Assembly (NCBI GenBank): GCA_005408345.1
Contig: SEMN01000405.1
Span: forward strand, 186,001 to 250,000
Direction: 5' to 3'
Origin: Macquaria australasica
Lineage: Eukaryota; Chordata; Actinopteri; Centrarchiformes; Percichthyidae
Length of the DNA: 64,000 nt
The translations under genes and the position numbers were made by a program. Shown piece after piece: positions 1 to 12,535 of this stretch. Numbering within the stretch: the stretch's first letter is position 1; every line of letters starts with the position of its first letter. A model generated the notes under the pieces. The model saw nothing but the letters and a program-made list of their open reading frames with translations, made no database searches and was not told the origin of the DNA.

Positions 1-1153
1 AGCCGATGTGTTCCGAGATTGCTTCTACAATGATTATCATCTTCATAGCTACCATCATCTTTACTGTCATTAGCACTACTAGCTTGGTTATACTGCTACA
101 GTGTAATTGTAGCCACTCAAACTAGTTTTAGTACTACTGTACCACTTTGACCATTTACAGCATGTGCCAGATTTCATACAGATATGTTCATATCTACACA
201 CAGGAACAGTGTGTGAGTTTTTGGTACTTCAGGTAACCTTGACCTACAAAGAACCTTGTACAACTTTTAAAAAAGGTGAGTTAGGGCCAAAATGTTGATT
301 ATGATGACAAATGCATATATGACATTGAGCAAGACGTGAGGTCTGTGTGTATGTGTGTGTGTGTGTAACCGCGTCTGCTGAGAGTTGATAAGACCTTTAA
401 TAATGAGCTTGTTCGTTCCGTCATCAGTCAATGCACTGTCACTGTCTAGGCCATATTCAATCATTAACACATTTTTCATTTATATATGTAGACATTAACA
501 GGGACGGAAAGAGAGAGAGAGTAAATGAACATTGAAAATGATTGAGCAGGGTCTAGACAGTGACAAAGTCTCTCTCTCACGTGCGCACACGCATGCACTT
601 AGCGAGGTCAGTAGCGAGGTCATGCTCAGTCATTAAACTGTACATTTACATACCACCCTCATCATGTGCACACACACCTTCATCTTCCATCATTAGTCTG
701 AATTTTCTGAATTAAATATCACCTCATTTCCTGAAGAGAGCTTGTCTTTCGATGAATTATAGGAAAACATCTCTCTCTCTCCCCCACACTTCTCAATTAA
801 TTTCATTTTTATCCTTCAAGTGAAAACAAACTCGATGTAAACCTGGTGTAAATGCTCACTTGTGGTGGCTCATGAAGCATGTTGTTGCAATCTGCTGCAA
901 TTTGTGGTTTTAACAAAGTGACGTTATTTCAATAACCTCTTCCTGAAGTTTGCTTCACAAATTTTCAGTGTTTCCAGTGACTGCCTGAAACAAGCACCTT
1001 GGCAAATTGGGAGATAACAGCAGAATCCATATTCCTTCAGTCTAACACACACACACACGCACACAGAAACCTAATGAGGATAGAGGTGGCTGCCAAAGAA
1101 CAAGGTAAGCATATCACCGACACAAACACACACATAGAGCGACAAATAGAACA
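1..1153. other. Unassigned intronic DNA
   Basis: No gene or recognisable element. Contains short GT (341-366), GA and CA runs and otherwise AT-rich unique-looking sequence. Confidence 0.6.
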
Positions 1154-1187
1154 ACACACACACACACACACACACAGACACACACAC
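1154..1187. repeat. (CA)n microsatellite
   Basis: About 17 CA units with one interruption (cagaca). Short frames across it translate to Thr-His or Cys-Val strings and are not genes. Confidence 0.95.
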
Positions 1188-1315
1188 TTCCTGATCGATG
1201 GATTCTGTCCCCTTGGCCCAGTATCAACCTTGCTGTGAGAAACATGTCTCTGACATCCATTCCATTTAATACTCTTGCTGGTCAATGTTGTATTCATCTG
1301 TCATCAGGAAATATG

Positions 1316-1317
<2 letters not shown>

Positions 1318-1394
<77 letters not shown>

Positions 1395-1630
1395 CCATGT
1401 ACTTCTATACTTGTGAGGACCTTCATTGACATAATGCATTCCCTAGCCCCTTACCTTACTCTAACCTAAACCTAATTCTAACCTGAACCTTAAAACCACA
1501 TCTGAACCCTCAAACAGCCCGTTGAAGGTCTGTCTGAAAGTGAAGACCGGCCAAAATGTCCTCACTATCCAAAAATGTCCTCACTCCCAAGGTCTACAAC
1601 TCAGATTGGTTCTCACAAATTTAGCTGTAC

Positions 1631-1686
<56 letters not shown>
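1318..1686. repeat. Interspersed repeat flanked on both sides by (CA)n
   Basis: About 38 uninterrupted CA units (1318-1393), then a 240-bp unit, then 26 more CA units (1635-1686). The unit contains cattgacataatgcattcc, a degenerate ctaacc-rich stretch, and two ccaaaatgtcctcact-like motifs. This arrangement is a common teleost interspersed repeat as I remember it; I do not know its formal class. The ctaacc stretch is internal and not telomeric. Confidence 0.8.
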
Positions 1687-1688
<2 letters not shown>

Positions 1689-1864
1689 AGGAAAGTGAGA
1701 AAGGACACATTGTGATGTCATACATATTCATCAGGAAAATCAACAATGGGGATGAAGACATTGATTTGAATGTAAAAGCTGGACTTTGTTAAACAATACT
1801 GAAGCCACCTGGTCATAAATAGACCATAAACACCCACTAAATCTGTTTTAGTAATGCAGACATG

Positions 1865-2185
1865 CTTTCTGCTATGTTCACCAGCTAATCGCTAACTTTG
1901 TCTGTCTGCTGTGTTTAGTGCTATACAGGTAGTGTATAATAAGTTTATCAGAGCTTTTTGCTGAAAACAGCTGCTGCTGCAAAGTTGCAGGCTGTAAAAC
2001 CAAAACAAATAAGCTGAAAGACGCTAAAAAAGCTCTGTAGTGCTGAGGGGGACTGCAGAGTTGGGTGATAATTCTTAGTGGGTTTGTCACAATCAGCATC
2101 TGTCACATCACATAAAGTCATTTTTTCAGCTGTTAATTTGAAAATATTGATGAGTGCAGCTTTAAAAACATATTGTGATGAAAAC
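1865..2185 (-). repeat. Dispersed repeat family B, copy 1
   Basis: Reverse complement of the unit seen at 29540-30040 and 54175-54720. Shared landmarks read on its minus strand: aaccca..aattatcacc, actctgcagt, and agcttttttagcgtctttcag. The end near 2160 (tattgatgagtgcagcttta) matches the terminal sequence of the other copies. No coding capacity; most likely a non-autonomous DNA element. Confidence 0.75.
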
Positions 2186-2431
2186 TTTGGATGTTTTGAA
2201 ATATTTCTCTAAACCTCCATCAACTCTTAGTGTGTTCTCAGAACACAAAGTGAACAAAGATTTTTATCTTGCTAAAATCCCACAAATTTGACTGCTGCAT
2301 GGGCTACTGTAAAGTCTGTTTATTTGCCACAAACAGCAAACGTGCGACCTTTACTTTATCTTCAGCTAGCTAGCAAAGTATGCACCAACTGTGTATGTGT
2401 GGAGTCTGCCTGTGCTGTTTGTATGAAAACT

Positions 2432-2993
2432 TGTGCTGTGTCTCAAATCGTGTACTCCTGTTAGTACACTTACATGCAGTATACTGTGTACACTATGTAC
2501 TGACTTGTGTAGTGCGTTAATTTTGACAGGGTAGTGTTGTCTCAAATCGAATACTGCTGTTACCGGAAATGACAATTGCAACCTTTGACTGCGTCTTCTT
2601 CTTTTTAATGGCAGATTGCAGCTGGGCAGAGCATTATCACCAACATTTTACCGCGATTGCCGCACGCCAAAATATCTGCCAGCTTGTTTGCTCACTTAAC
2701 TACAACTCAGTGATATTAAAAATAAATGAAAAATGAACGTGCTTTTACTTTTAGCCGTAACAATCGCGATCGCGGCCATCATTTTAATTATAGGTTGGTG
2801 GTCCTCCCCTTCCGCTACGTAGCCAAGAAGGCGACCATTGAGGGTGAGAAGTGTGCAGCGTTCCACACTCTACTTTCTGACCGTTATGAGTACATCATCC
2901 GGGTACTCATAGTACACTGCATTTTGCCATACTTGTCAGAGTGAACGCACTCAAAATAGTAAGTGTAACTACAGAAGTACGCGATTTGAGACA
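2432..2993. mobile_element. Non-autonomous TIR element with a duplicated left end
   Basis: The left end (gtctcaaatcgtgtactcct, 2439-2458) is mirrored by an inverted right end (gaagtacgcgatttgagac, near 2974-2992). The left terminal motif recurs inside at 2539-2560 (tgtctcaaatcgaatactgc). The interior is CpG-richer than its surroundings and includes the palindrome cgcgatcgcg. No transposase frame. The target-site duplication is not clear, so the superfamily is unassigned. Confidence 0.7.
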
Positions 2994-3609
2994 GAGCTTT
3001 GGACTCCAGGAATTCCAGTTCTTTCTTATTTTCTTCCAGTTTCTTCCCTTTTCCTCTTGTCTCTATACATTCATGAATTGGAGTTATAAACATGCACATT
3101 TTTTGCTCAAATTTAAAAAAGTTTAAAAGTTGCATAGATGCATCTTCGCCTAAACTTTGAGACAGAGTGAATTTTTGTCTTTTCAGTGTCAACACACCTT
3201 TCGAAATATCTGCTGTCACCCCATATAAAATTTCTCTCTTTGTATTTACCTTAAGACAACATTAAAGTTGTCATTTTTAAAAGAAAAAGTACATCAATGT
3301 TCAGTCAAGATGATAAATGTACTTCACTTTTCTTCTTTGTTAATGTACCTGGCCGCAGGTTGCATTTATTTAGTTTGAGTTAGAGCTTTGAAAGTTTTGA
3401 AAGTACTTTAAAGGCTCTCAAAGGGTGCAAACTTAGACAGAGGTTTCCCCAGTGATACATTACAAGCTCCGAATGGGTTTTGTAGTGATACCGTAATGTA
3501 TGTATAGAGAGCTGTTAGGCTGGCAAGGCTCCAAAATGTCTACTCCCACAACTCCTGAGGTCATTTTGTGAAGAGCACTGCGGAAGCACTGAGGGACCCC
3601 CACAAATGT

Positions 3610-3640
<31 letters not shown>

Positions 3641-3644
3641 GATG

Positions 3645-3684
<40 letters not shown>

Positions 3685-5130
3685 GCTGCTGTGCCCATCT
3701 GCTGAAAATCCACGCCTTGATACGGGGGGGGGTTTGAACTCTGTCCAAGTGGCTCTAGCTGTGTTTACTGCTGTTGATGTCTGGGTACATTTCATTAAAA
3801 GGTGTGTATTTGTGTGTATACAGATTTAAAGTAGCACTGCAGTACCAACAAACAGACTTAGGTGGTTTGGACCCAATGCTAAAAACACACACGTACAACA
3901 GATTGATACAGGTTAAAGTCACCATGCTGACAAGTAAAGTAGTCAAAGGTCGTGGCTTACATGTTGTGGTTACATCTACAATGAGCAGGAATGCTAGACA
4001 AAGAAACAAGCCATCCTGTCACATAAAGTAGCACCAGCTCCCAACAGGAAGACAGTCATGTTCATTTTATCTTACAGTTTGTGTTGTGGGGTTCAAAATG
4101 ACTTTTAGCAGGTTGGGGTTCTGTTGTTTCATCAGTCATCATGTCACTGTCAGCTTCAATGCAAGGTTCCTGGAGGGTTGAGAAATGATGCAAAGTTGTT
4201 GTTTTTTTGCACTTATGTGTTTTTGAAGCCACCTTGGCCTTCCTGTTTTGTTTTTTTTTATTGTTTTTTTTACTGGGTTTGGACCGTGGAGTTTGCTGTA
4301 TTTCACTGTGAAAATTTAATAAAACTGAATCTTTATTAAAAGAATTTAAGACACTTGTCAGATGCTCCACGTCCCTGTGGGCTGTACGACTTTGTGTGTG
4401 TGTGTGTGTGTGCGCATGCTAGTCTCTTCCTGTTTTTCTTAGTTTTGAGTGACACATAAGTTCTCCATCACTACCCAACCCTTCAGCAAAAAGACTTGAC
4501 TTGATTTTACCTCATTTTCCAATGGTTTGGCTCGGTCTAAGGGTCATCGAATATAGAACATCTTTACAACTGGAAAATAGTGTCAGCTCTCAGTGTTTAC
4601 AAAGTGAAAAAAAGACAAAAGAGACTTTGAAAGATGCTTCTCCAGAAGTGCTTACACAGGTACAAAAAGTGGTGTATGAAATATTCAGTGCAGTGTTGTG
4701 CACAGACTCCACAATGAGTGGATACCGTGTTACTTCTTGGGTTTTGACCTGGAGGCTTTATTGCTTGTTACATTACACCTTTCTTGTCTCTATGCACTGT
4801 CGAATAGAACAAAGGCTAATATCTACTGCTCAACATATTCTGTTTTCTCTGACAATTTGAAATGTGTCTTCCATTATAGGTGTGTGTGTAATTTTAGTCG
4901 TGTAGTCATAGAGTTTGTTCATATTCCTTAAATTAATTGGTCCTCAGATGCTTTTGAATTAGAGTCAAATCCACCATTTTGACATAATATTTCTAATCTA
5001 ACAATACTCGTGCTTAAACTAGGCTCTTGAAAACTAATTAACAATCACACCTCTGTCCTCTATGCATTTCTTCTTTCCTACTTTAATAAATTGCCAACTT
5101 TGCTTGACCAAAAAGGAAATGCAGCAGTCA

Positions 5131-5133
<3 letters not shown>
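2994..5133. other. Unassigned intronic DNA with CA arrays
   Basis: Holds two neighbouring CA arrays (3610-3635 and 3646-3681), a GT array (4394-4411) and T-rich runs near 4201-4270. No exon or recognised mobile element. Open frames of 70-119 codons here show no known domain. Confidence 0.6.

Positions 5134-5167
<34 letters not shown>
5134..5167. repeat. (GA)n microsatellite
   Basis: Seventeen uninterrupted GA units. Confidence 0.95.
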
Positions 5168-5169
<2 letters not shown>

Positions 5170-6984
5170 CCATGTGTGGCCATAGGCATGATATTAGAAT
5201 CACAATTTCTTTATACTATTGATATATAAAATCCTAAAAAATGCGGAACACTACATTCAGTCGTTATCACCATCATCTTTAGCCACCACATTTAATAGTT
5301 AATCCTGTCACCTGGAAATTACCTACATATACTACTAATTTGCAGTAGCAAATAAGTTTAGGGAAAAACACAGTAATGCCACCTGAATTGCGTTTTTGTC
5401 AACATAATGATGAAACATTACTAATCGTATCTGCAAAACATTCACTGAGAACATATTTCATTTGTTTCCCTGACAATATTCACTATTGAACTACAATATC
5501 TCGTCATAGTAACTAAAGCATGATTAATGTTTTTTGGTTCTGTTTAGGCAAATCACAGCACTTGGTTAAGGTTAGGGAAAGACTGTGCTCTTGGTTAAAT
5601 ATTGAAAAAGTTCAAAACATAAGAGATTTAACTGAGACCATGAACCTTAACCAAAGTGCTTTTGTTGCTACATTGGAAACTCCGAATTTGAACTCCCACT
5701 ATCTACACTGACCACCTCCCTATTAGAGGTGGTCACTGGTCAATCAATGGTTTTGTTGAGTTCAGTTCAGAGATCCGTAATCACTGACGATGTAGTTGGT
5801 TCAAAACCTTGCCAGACAACAAAATCCATGCACAAAATCCATGCAAAATCCAAATGACATTTCCTGCAAAACACATTTGGTAGAAAACAAATAAGTCCTT
5901 TATAAACATAGTTACTATGAAACAGGGTTGCAATATTTTTAGAGTGCAATGTAACTCATGTGTGACACTATGTTTGACAACTTTCTGAAACAAAGAATCC
6001 GCTACTCTCCATTTCCAATAAATAGAGGACAGCAGCTCATACGAGTAGAGATGGCTGAACAGACAATTTAAAAAAAAAAAGGCACCATCTCTCTCATGAT
6101 GTCAGGATTTACCATTTTACAAGTCAACTCTGGGCAGTGTAGGCTTGTAGGAATCCATGTGTCTGTGTTGTTGACTAGAAGTGGCAGACTAATTTGTTTT
6201 TGAATTATTTTCAAGAAGCGCAAACAGACCTCTGAACCTGAGCAGAGAGAGGCGAGGTAAGCTGTCAAATATAAATATGTGCAGGTTTAAACTATGAAGT
6301 TTTCTGGTCTGCACTGTTTGGACATGTGTATCTGCATAACTGTGCATGAGTGAATGTGTGTGTAACTTTGTGTGTGTGTGGAGATAAAGTGAGCTATGTC
6401 CCTCTCTGAATATTTTCTCTCTCCCATCACTGTGAATGTACATGCATATCAATATGTGTCTTGACAGGCAGCAACTGACAGAAAACAAAGTAATATTAGT
6501 GGATTATTTTCATCATTGTCATGCTACTTTGAGCAAGAGTCCATTTTAGCTGGAAATGAGGCTCAAACTTTAAAAGATGTTACATGTTATAGAAAATAAT
6601 AGACAAACCTAACATCCTTAACACATAAGTTGATTATTTCATGTCACTAATGTCTTCAATGACCACATTAACTGCAAACAGCTGAGGGTGGAAATACATC
6701 CATTCAAATGCAAATAGACATTTCCAAAATAGAACAACATTAAGGAAGAATCCACACTCTGCCTATTATCCTGGATTGTTCAGTTCACACTGGTGAAACT
6801 GTTTCCCAAAAGTAGAGATCAAACAACAAAGACTCTAATCTGTGAAGCCAGTGATCAATACTTTGCTAAACTGCTCTGCTGATAATGAAGAATGGATGGG
6901 CTTGATAAACCTCTTCAGTGTTTCAGCTGTTATTGTCAAATGAGATTTTATATCCAGCCAGCACCAACAATAAAAGGGATACGG
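5168..6984. other. Unassigned intronic DNA; ggttaagg-type repeat near 5545-5720
   Basis: A stretch with cacttggttaaggttaggga and ggttaaatatt is similar to sequences at 22145-22200 and 24185-24290, suggesting fragments of one dispersed repeat. The remainder is AT-rich with no recognised gene. Confidence 0.5.
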
Positions 6985-7215
6985 CTGGAGGTATTCTATA
7001 TTTCTGTTATAGTCAATAAATCCCCCGAAAAGACAAAAACCAACAATGAATTGATTCTGAACAAGAAATGTGTGTGTGTATCCAAAGCCTGATATATCTT
7101 ATTCCTCTGTGTCACAGAGCTCCATTGTTGTCCAAAAACTATTAAAAACACCTTAGTGAGCAACACTGTAGCACTGAGTGACATATTCCTTCATTACGTT
7201 GAACATGAGCACATT
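6985..7215 (-). repeat. Dispersed repeat family C, copy 1
   Basis: Minus-strand reading gives aatgaaggaatatgtcactc, ggtgtttttaatagtttttg, caatggagctctgtg and aggaataagatatatcaggc in order, collinear with the copy at 19440-19800. Confidence 0.75.
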
Positions 7216-7550
7216 TTGAGTTGACACTATCCATCTGCCGGTAATACTCATCAGCCTACCAAACATGTACTGATTCGCAGCTGAGAATAGATCCCAACAA
7301 ATGCATTATTTGCTAAACACTACAGTGCCCAGCTGTTTTAGGAAATGACCTTGCCTTAAGCTTAGGGCTTAATCATGTTTCAGGGTTATGGGTGGTACTT
7401 TGGCTGACATTGTAAGAAGCACTGTCCAAAAACCACATTTGGCTACATGAGTACTACTGAGTGTAAGCCTGTAAGAATTTTGGACCTGCTACTAAATAAT
7501 CCCTGATATGACTGTGGACAAAATTGTTACGATCATCAATTAAAACAAGT
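7216..7550. other. Unassigned intronic DNA
   Basis: No gene or clear repeat seen. Confidence 0.5.
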
Positions 7551-7830
7551 GTCTACAGCCATGCTAGTGGCTCTGTGAGGCACAGCTGTATTATGAGCTA
7601 AATGCTAACATCAGCATGCTAACATTCTCACAATGACAATGCTAACATGTTGATGTTTAACAGGTATAATGTTTACCATCTTAGTTTGTGTGTTAGCATG
7701 CTAACATTTGCTAATTAGCACTGAACTGTCATTAGGAATGTCATTAGTTTGGCAGATATTTGGTCATAAACGAAAAAATTGGACATAAAAATTTTGATCT
7801 GATGATGATGCTAAATAAAAACTCAGAGGA
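7551..7830 (+). repeat. Dispersed repeat family D, copy 1 (gctaacatgct type)
   Basis: Begins tctacagccatgctagtggc, continues with several gctaacatg motifs, tataatgtttaccatc, ttagcatgctaacatttgc and cattagtttggcagatattt. Collinear with 15940-16540. Truncated before the tandem units seen in copies 2 and 3. Confidence 0.8.
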
Positions 7831-8839
7831 TTGATGATAGATTCCAAAATGTGTGAAAAGATCTCTATCTCACGCACCTCTTTATATCCGTCTTAAAATT
7901 GGGAAAAGGGAGACCTATATAGAATACAAAGCATTTTAAGACATTGGCTAACCTTTGAGCCATTACATGGCAGATCCTCCCACAACGTCCCACAAGTCTT
8001 GAAGGAAGCATGAGCTGAGTCTTTGAAAGCAAGAGTCTTATTTTTTGTTTGAAAAAAGTGCTGAGACAGACTCAAAGAGAAGTTTTTTAGTTTATGAAAA
8101 TGTAAAAGAAAATCTAAATAATGTATCTAAAACATTATTGAAGAATCAGTACAGAGAAAGTGAGAAACTGATGACTATGCTAAGACTACTCTTCATAATG
8201 GAATTGAATGGTGTGCGTGTGCAGTATGAATTTCTGTGCCTGCAGCATGTGTGTGTGTCCTTGCATATGGGGAGTGTAAAACACACTGAGAAAATATTCA
8301 TTGCTTAGCAGAGGGGTGTCGTATTTGTGTTTGTAAAAGACTGGAAAACATAATGATGTCTGTTTCATATTCACTTATCTGTGTGCTCAGAGAAAGGAAT
8401 ACAGAGAGAGAAAGAAGCTACAAGAAGACAGTAGTTATAAGAAAAGAGACTGAGGCAAGACACAGATGAAAAGTAGAAAATCATTCATTATTGACAGACA
8501 TATTATGAAAGCGTTTTAATGAAATGCTCTAAGGTGATGTAACATACACATCCATTTTATTTCATTCCATCACACTGATCCAGTTTTTCTGAATGACAAG
8601 GATGTCTGGATATCATACACTTCTCATTGCCATACCCATTTTAATTACATTACTGATTCATCAGATTACAGTTTGAGACGCCAGGAAAGAGAGAGGGAGG
8701 TATGACAACAGTTTGTGTTGTTAAAAGGATAAGGATGGAAACATTCTATTTTTTTGTTATTGTTACCCCTGTCCTCAGCTCTCAGCCCATATACATCTTT
8801 AAAAATAGTTCTCAAATACATTCGTTTTTAAAAAATGCT
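7831..8839. other. Unassigned intronic DNA
   Basis: AT-rich, no exon or recognised element. A short frame at 8045-8308 has no recognisable domain. Confidence 0.5.
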
Positions 8840-9110
8840 AAATCATTTCCTTAAACAGTACGGCACTGTTGTTTTTTAACAAACGTTACTTAAACATAAA
8901 ATTATAGTGCATTTGTTGGGGACTATTTTCAGCCATGGATTTGGTGTGCTAGTGAATATTTTTGACAGCAGGATGGTGAATGTGGTATTTAGTCAAACTA
9001 AACTGTGTAACAGTGCTAATATTCATCATAATGAAGGAACATGTCACCCAGTGTAACAATGTGGCTCAATGATGAGTTTTTAATAGTTTTTGGAGGTCTA
9101 GGTCCCAGGA
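8840..9110 (+). repeat. Dispersed repeat family C, copy 2
   Basis: Collinear with 19440-19700: gctaaatcattt, ttacttaaac, gactattttcagccatggat, cataatgaaggaacatgtca, cccagtgtaacaatgtggct, gagtttttaatagtttttgg. Confidence 0.8.
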
Positions 9111-10339
9111 ACAATGCTCGGTGGTGAGGCAATTTTGGCGTAGAGCCCACAGTTGGGATTGCAGGTCACATGACGCTGACCTGACCTAATGTCACACACA
9201 CCCTGAAATTACTCTTTGTATCATCAGAAGTTGAGCCAATAGGTTCAATAAAATTTGAAAAGTCTCAATACATAGTCTGTATAGGCCCTAAAAGAAGGAA
9301 GCCCAAGGAAGCCTGAAAAACCAAATTAACGTACGAGCACAGTGAGCAACTTCCAGTGGAATGAATTGGGCACCATCTTGGAACTCGGCATTCAGTTCTC
9401 TCAATACATCAATGGCAACTTTCTCCAACAAATTATGTGACTTTGTGCCAAGCAGCACTTTGTTTTTGTTTGTTCCTGTAACGTTAGAGTCAAAAGTCAT
9501 ACGGAAAAATCCCAAAAAATGTTCCCGCCAACCACTGCTTCGCTTTTTCTTTGTCCGAAATGCGTTGCCTTTGTTGTACCACATTCAGTGTGTCTTCACA
9601 CTAAGAGAGACAAGCTGATATCCAATAAGAAAAGCAGGACTGCGTGTTTCGGCTTTATATCAAGCTCCATCTACTGTCCCAAAGGTACCAATTCTCAGCA
9701 TGATGTGGTGGTCTTACATGACTTCAGAGAAAGACAGTGGTACCCAGCAAGAGAAGGACTAAAGACGGCTTTGTATCAAGCTACATGTTTTCCTCACGCT
9801 CTGGTGAACAGCGATGATGATGATGATGTTGAGGAAATGAAGTGACAGCTGTATGTTGATCAGTCCAACATCCCAGCAGCATCTACAACCTCCCCACAGT
9901 GGATCAGCTCTAAACTCAGCCTCACCTCCGAGGCTCATTCCCACTGCTGTTCCAAAGCTCCAGGACGAGACGTCTGGAGGCGACTGTGATGTCTGACAGA
10001 GATGCTGGTACTTAGCAAGATGAGCAGGACTGTGTGTTCAGGCTTTGTGTCTCCTGCCCTCAAGGCTGCTGCACTGAGTTCACTGGCCAGCAGGCCTCAA
10101 GCAAGACAACTCTCTCTACAAGCTTAATGAAGCTTTACTCTGACTCCATACTCCACATTTAACTAGTTTAGTAATAACTGTCCCAAATATCAAATGGAAA
10201 TCAAATAAAAACTTGTATTTTCATAGAATTAGACAACAATAAGTATTTCATTACCAAAGGTATGGTACAACGTTCTTGTTTTTCAAATTAAAATTTCTCT
10301 GATATATAACTGTATGCGACTGTCTTTAAGAAGTGCAAT
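9111..10339. other. Unexplained stretch with weak internal repetition
   Basis: Three diverged motifs recur: agcaggactgcgtgtttcgg (about 9631), agaaggactaaagacggctt (about 9752) and agcaggactgtgtgttcagg (about 10024), each followed by ctttrt-type sequence. A frame at 9519-9845 ends in an Asp-Glu tail from a gatgat run and shows no known domain. A 48-bp segment around 9370-9418 resembles 27930-27977, so part of this is dispersed repeat. No function assigned. Confidence 0.4.
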
Positions 10340-10443
10340 TACATCTTGAATGATATGACTTACGGTCTAGACCTGCTCTATATGAAAGTGCCCTGAGATA
10401 ACTTTGTTATGATATGGCGCAATTTAAATAAAACTGAACTGAT
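10340..10443 (+). mobile_element. LINE-type 3' end fragment
   Basis: Contains ctctatatgaaagtgccctg, agataactttgttatgatat, ggcgcaatttaaataaaact and a gaactga tail. It is nearly identical over about 70 bp to 30592-30663. This is the kind of 3' terminus seen on L2/Maui-like LINEs and their passengers in fish. 5'-truncated, no coding sequence. Confidence 0.65.
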
Positions 10444-11084
10444 TTCAAAACAGACTGTGATTCACTGATGCATGTTCAAAAGCTCAGCAGATTTGACCAC
10501 ATAAATGACAGGTATGGTGTTAACACCATCTGAAAACACAAATAATATTTCTGTTTTAACTCCTTACAGTCAGTTTGGGAATTATTGCAAAACTGCAAAA
10601 ATTCATAGTTTTGTATTTTTAGAGCTTGCAAGAGATTTTGGGTCACCAGGTTGATATATTTCTGCAGTACTAATCCTATGATTTCCTGTTGGCCAGTTGC
10701 TGATGACTGTGAGCTAAATCCTCATCACTGAACCCTCCTGTGACAACATTTTCCACCTGCTGCTATGCTGCAATTCATTATATCGTTTTTTTATGCCTGA
10801 ACATTAAATTCAACCAGATTTTGATGACATTTGGACTCTAAAGACACAGATTACATAATATGAGAGCTATAATTGCAGGACATTAAAATATATGTTCCTT
10901 TTATCACTTTAAGCTGAGCCTCTCATTCAAGTTATGGCAACATATTAACATGGACAATGGGCATGGTGGACAATATTAACAGTACATCAAACATCCCCAA
11001 ATACCTATAAATAATACTGTTCTTACAACCCTGCTAACAACTTTTACTGCTGTCAAAAAGATGGTCAAACGTGTCCATGTATTG
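10444..11084. other. Unassigned intronic DNA
   Basis: AT-rich sequence with no recognised gene or repeat. Confidence 0.5.
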
Positions 11085-11224
11085 TGTTAGGCCAGGGGTT
11101 TTCAAACTCTGAGACTGTGGGCATCCCCTCAGACAAAGCTTCCATTCACTGAGCCTCCCGTGAAACTGTTTCGAGCCCCCCCTGGGGAGGCCCGCCTCCC
11201 ACTTTGAAAACCTCTGTGTTAGAC
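11085..11224. mobile_element. Complete 124-bp hAT-like MITE with 8-bp target duplication
   Basis: Element 11093-11216 starts caggggttttcaaac and ends gtttgaaa-type tttgaaaacctctg, giving near-perfect terminal inverted repeats. It is flanked by tgttaggc (11085-11092) and tgttagac (11217-11224), an 8-bp duplication with one mismatch. A CAG-like start and 8-bp duplication are the hAT signature. GC-rich centre, no coding capacity. A partial relative lies at 40138-40205. Confidence 0.85.
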
Positions 11225-12471
11225 CAATATGTGTGGCAGATACTGATGTTTTATTAAAAAATATGATTTACCTCCATCAGTACATTCTTTGATACAATAG
11301 ATATGATGCCATTTGATTGATGGCATATTGCAAAACTGGTTAATTGTATACTAGTTTTTTACTGGAAGACCTTTGCTTATATTGGATAATAAGTAGCATG
11401 TAAAGGTCAGATTAGTATTACAGTTTGTCTGTGTTTCACTGGTGAGTTTTATTGGCCAGGGTGTTTTTTTCCCCTCAGATATATTTCTTGGCATAAAAAT
11501 AGTCAAATAAAGAAAATAGTATTTGCAGCTACAGTGCAAAAATACTTGGCTTTAAAAACCCACATTGTTTATCCCATCGCATACACTATCTGTTTTTTAC
11601 ATCCGATACTGATGTTCTTGCCTATTTCCAAAAATACTCCCAACGTGTTGTGGGTTTCAGGCTCTCTCTCCGTTTCTTACCTTTCACACAAATGAGTTTA
11701 CTTGTAAATGTGCCAACACAAAGTTTGACTTGACTTTACTGGCTGGGAGAGGAGCTAAAACTTTGCCATGGCCTAATATACCAGTGGCACAGAGACACAG
11801 TCTTTTGAGCTACTGGCTCACAACCAGCGTCTCTATTGTCTTTACAGCCAGGCCAAACCTGGCTGGAGTGTGACTGAGCCAAACTCATCCGCAGTTTGGC
11901 CAAAGCTGACCACAATCTAGCAGATAATGGTCATTCTCTGTTCTTCCTTTTCCTAGTTTATAGATAAAATGATGTCGCATCTCATTTATACCACATGTGA
12001 GTATTGTAATAGTATTTTTAAGCTGATCAAATTGATCAAACTGATCAAAAACTCTCTTCTATGTGTTTTCAGGTATGATTAAACACATGATATATTTTCA
12101 CTCCCTGTCTGCCTTCTGGGATATTAAAATGTGTTTTTGGAGAAAAGCTGTCAGTGGTCTGGCTGTTGTCGGCTGCTTGTGCTCATTATATCCAAAATCC
12201 TGCTGTTGGCTGGTTTGGTTTGGCCAGTCGATGAAGATCCGAACCAAACCACACCATAACACAGCTAACCTCTGCCAGACTAAACTCAGTTGATGGGAGC
12301 CAGGCAGTTCCTGTCAAGCACATAAATCCATCTATTTTCTAGTTTATTGCTTCCCGATAAGAGTAATATAATTTGTTATATGTTATAGATAGATATTACA
12401 TTAATTTTAGACAAACAACCTGAGCCATGTCTTGTGTGTTTGTAGGTATGTGCATTATTAACCTAATATAC

Positions 12472-12480
<9 letters not shown>
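11225..12480. other. Unassigned intronic DNA
   Basis: No exon or recognised mobile element. Contains a short ttgatcaaactgatcaaa run near 12026-12050. Confidence 0.5.

Positions 12481-12534
<54 letters not shown>
12481..12534. repeat. (GT)n microsatellite
   Basis: Twenty-seven uninterrupted GT units. Confidence 0.97.

Positions 12535-12535
<1 letters not shown>

Noticed and set aside
1456..1510. Telomere-like ctaacc words
   Set aside because: Degenerate, short and internal to a common dispersed repeat; not an interstitial telomere array.
9519..9845. 108-codon frame ending in an acidic tail
   Set aside because: Acidic end is a gatgat slippage run; no known domain; region partly dispersed repeat.
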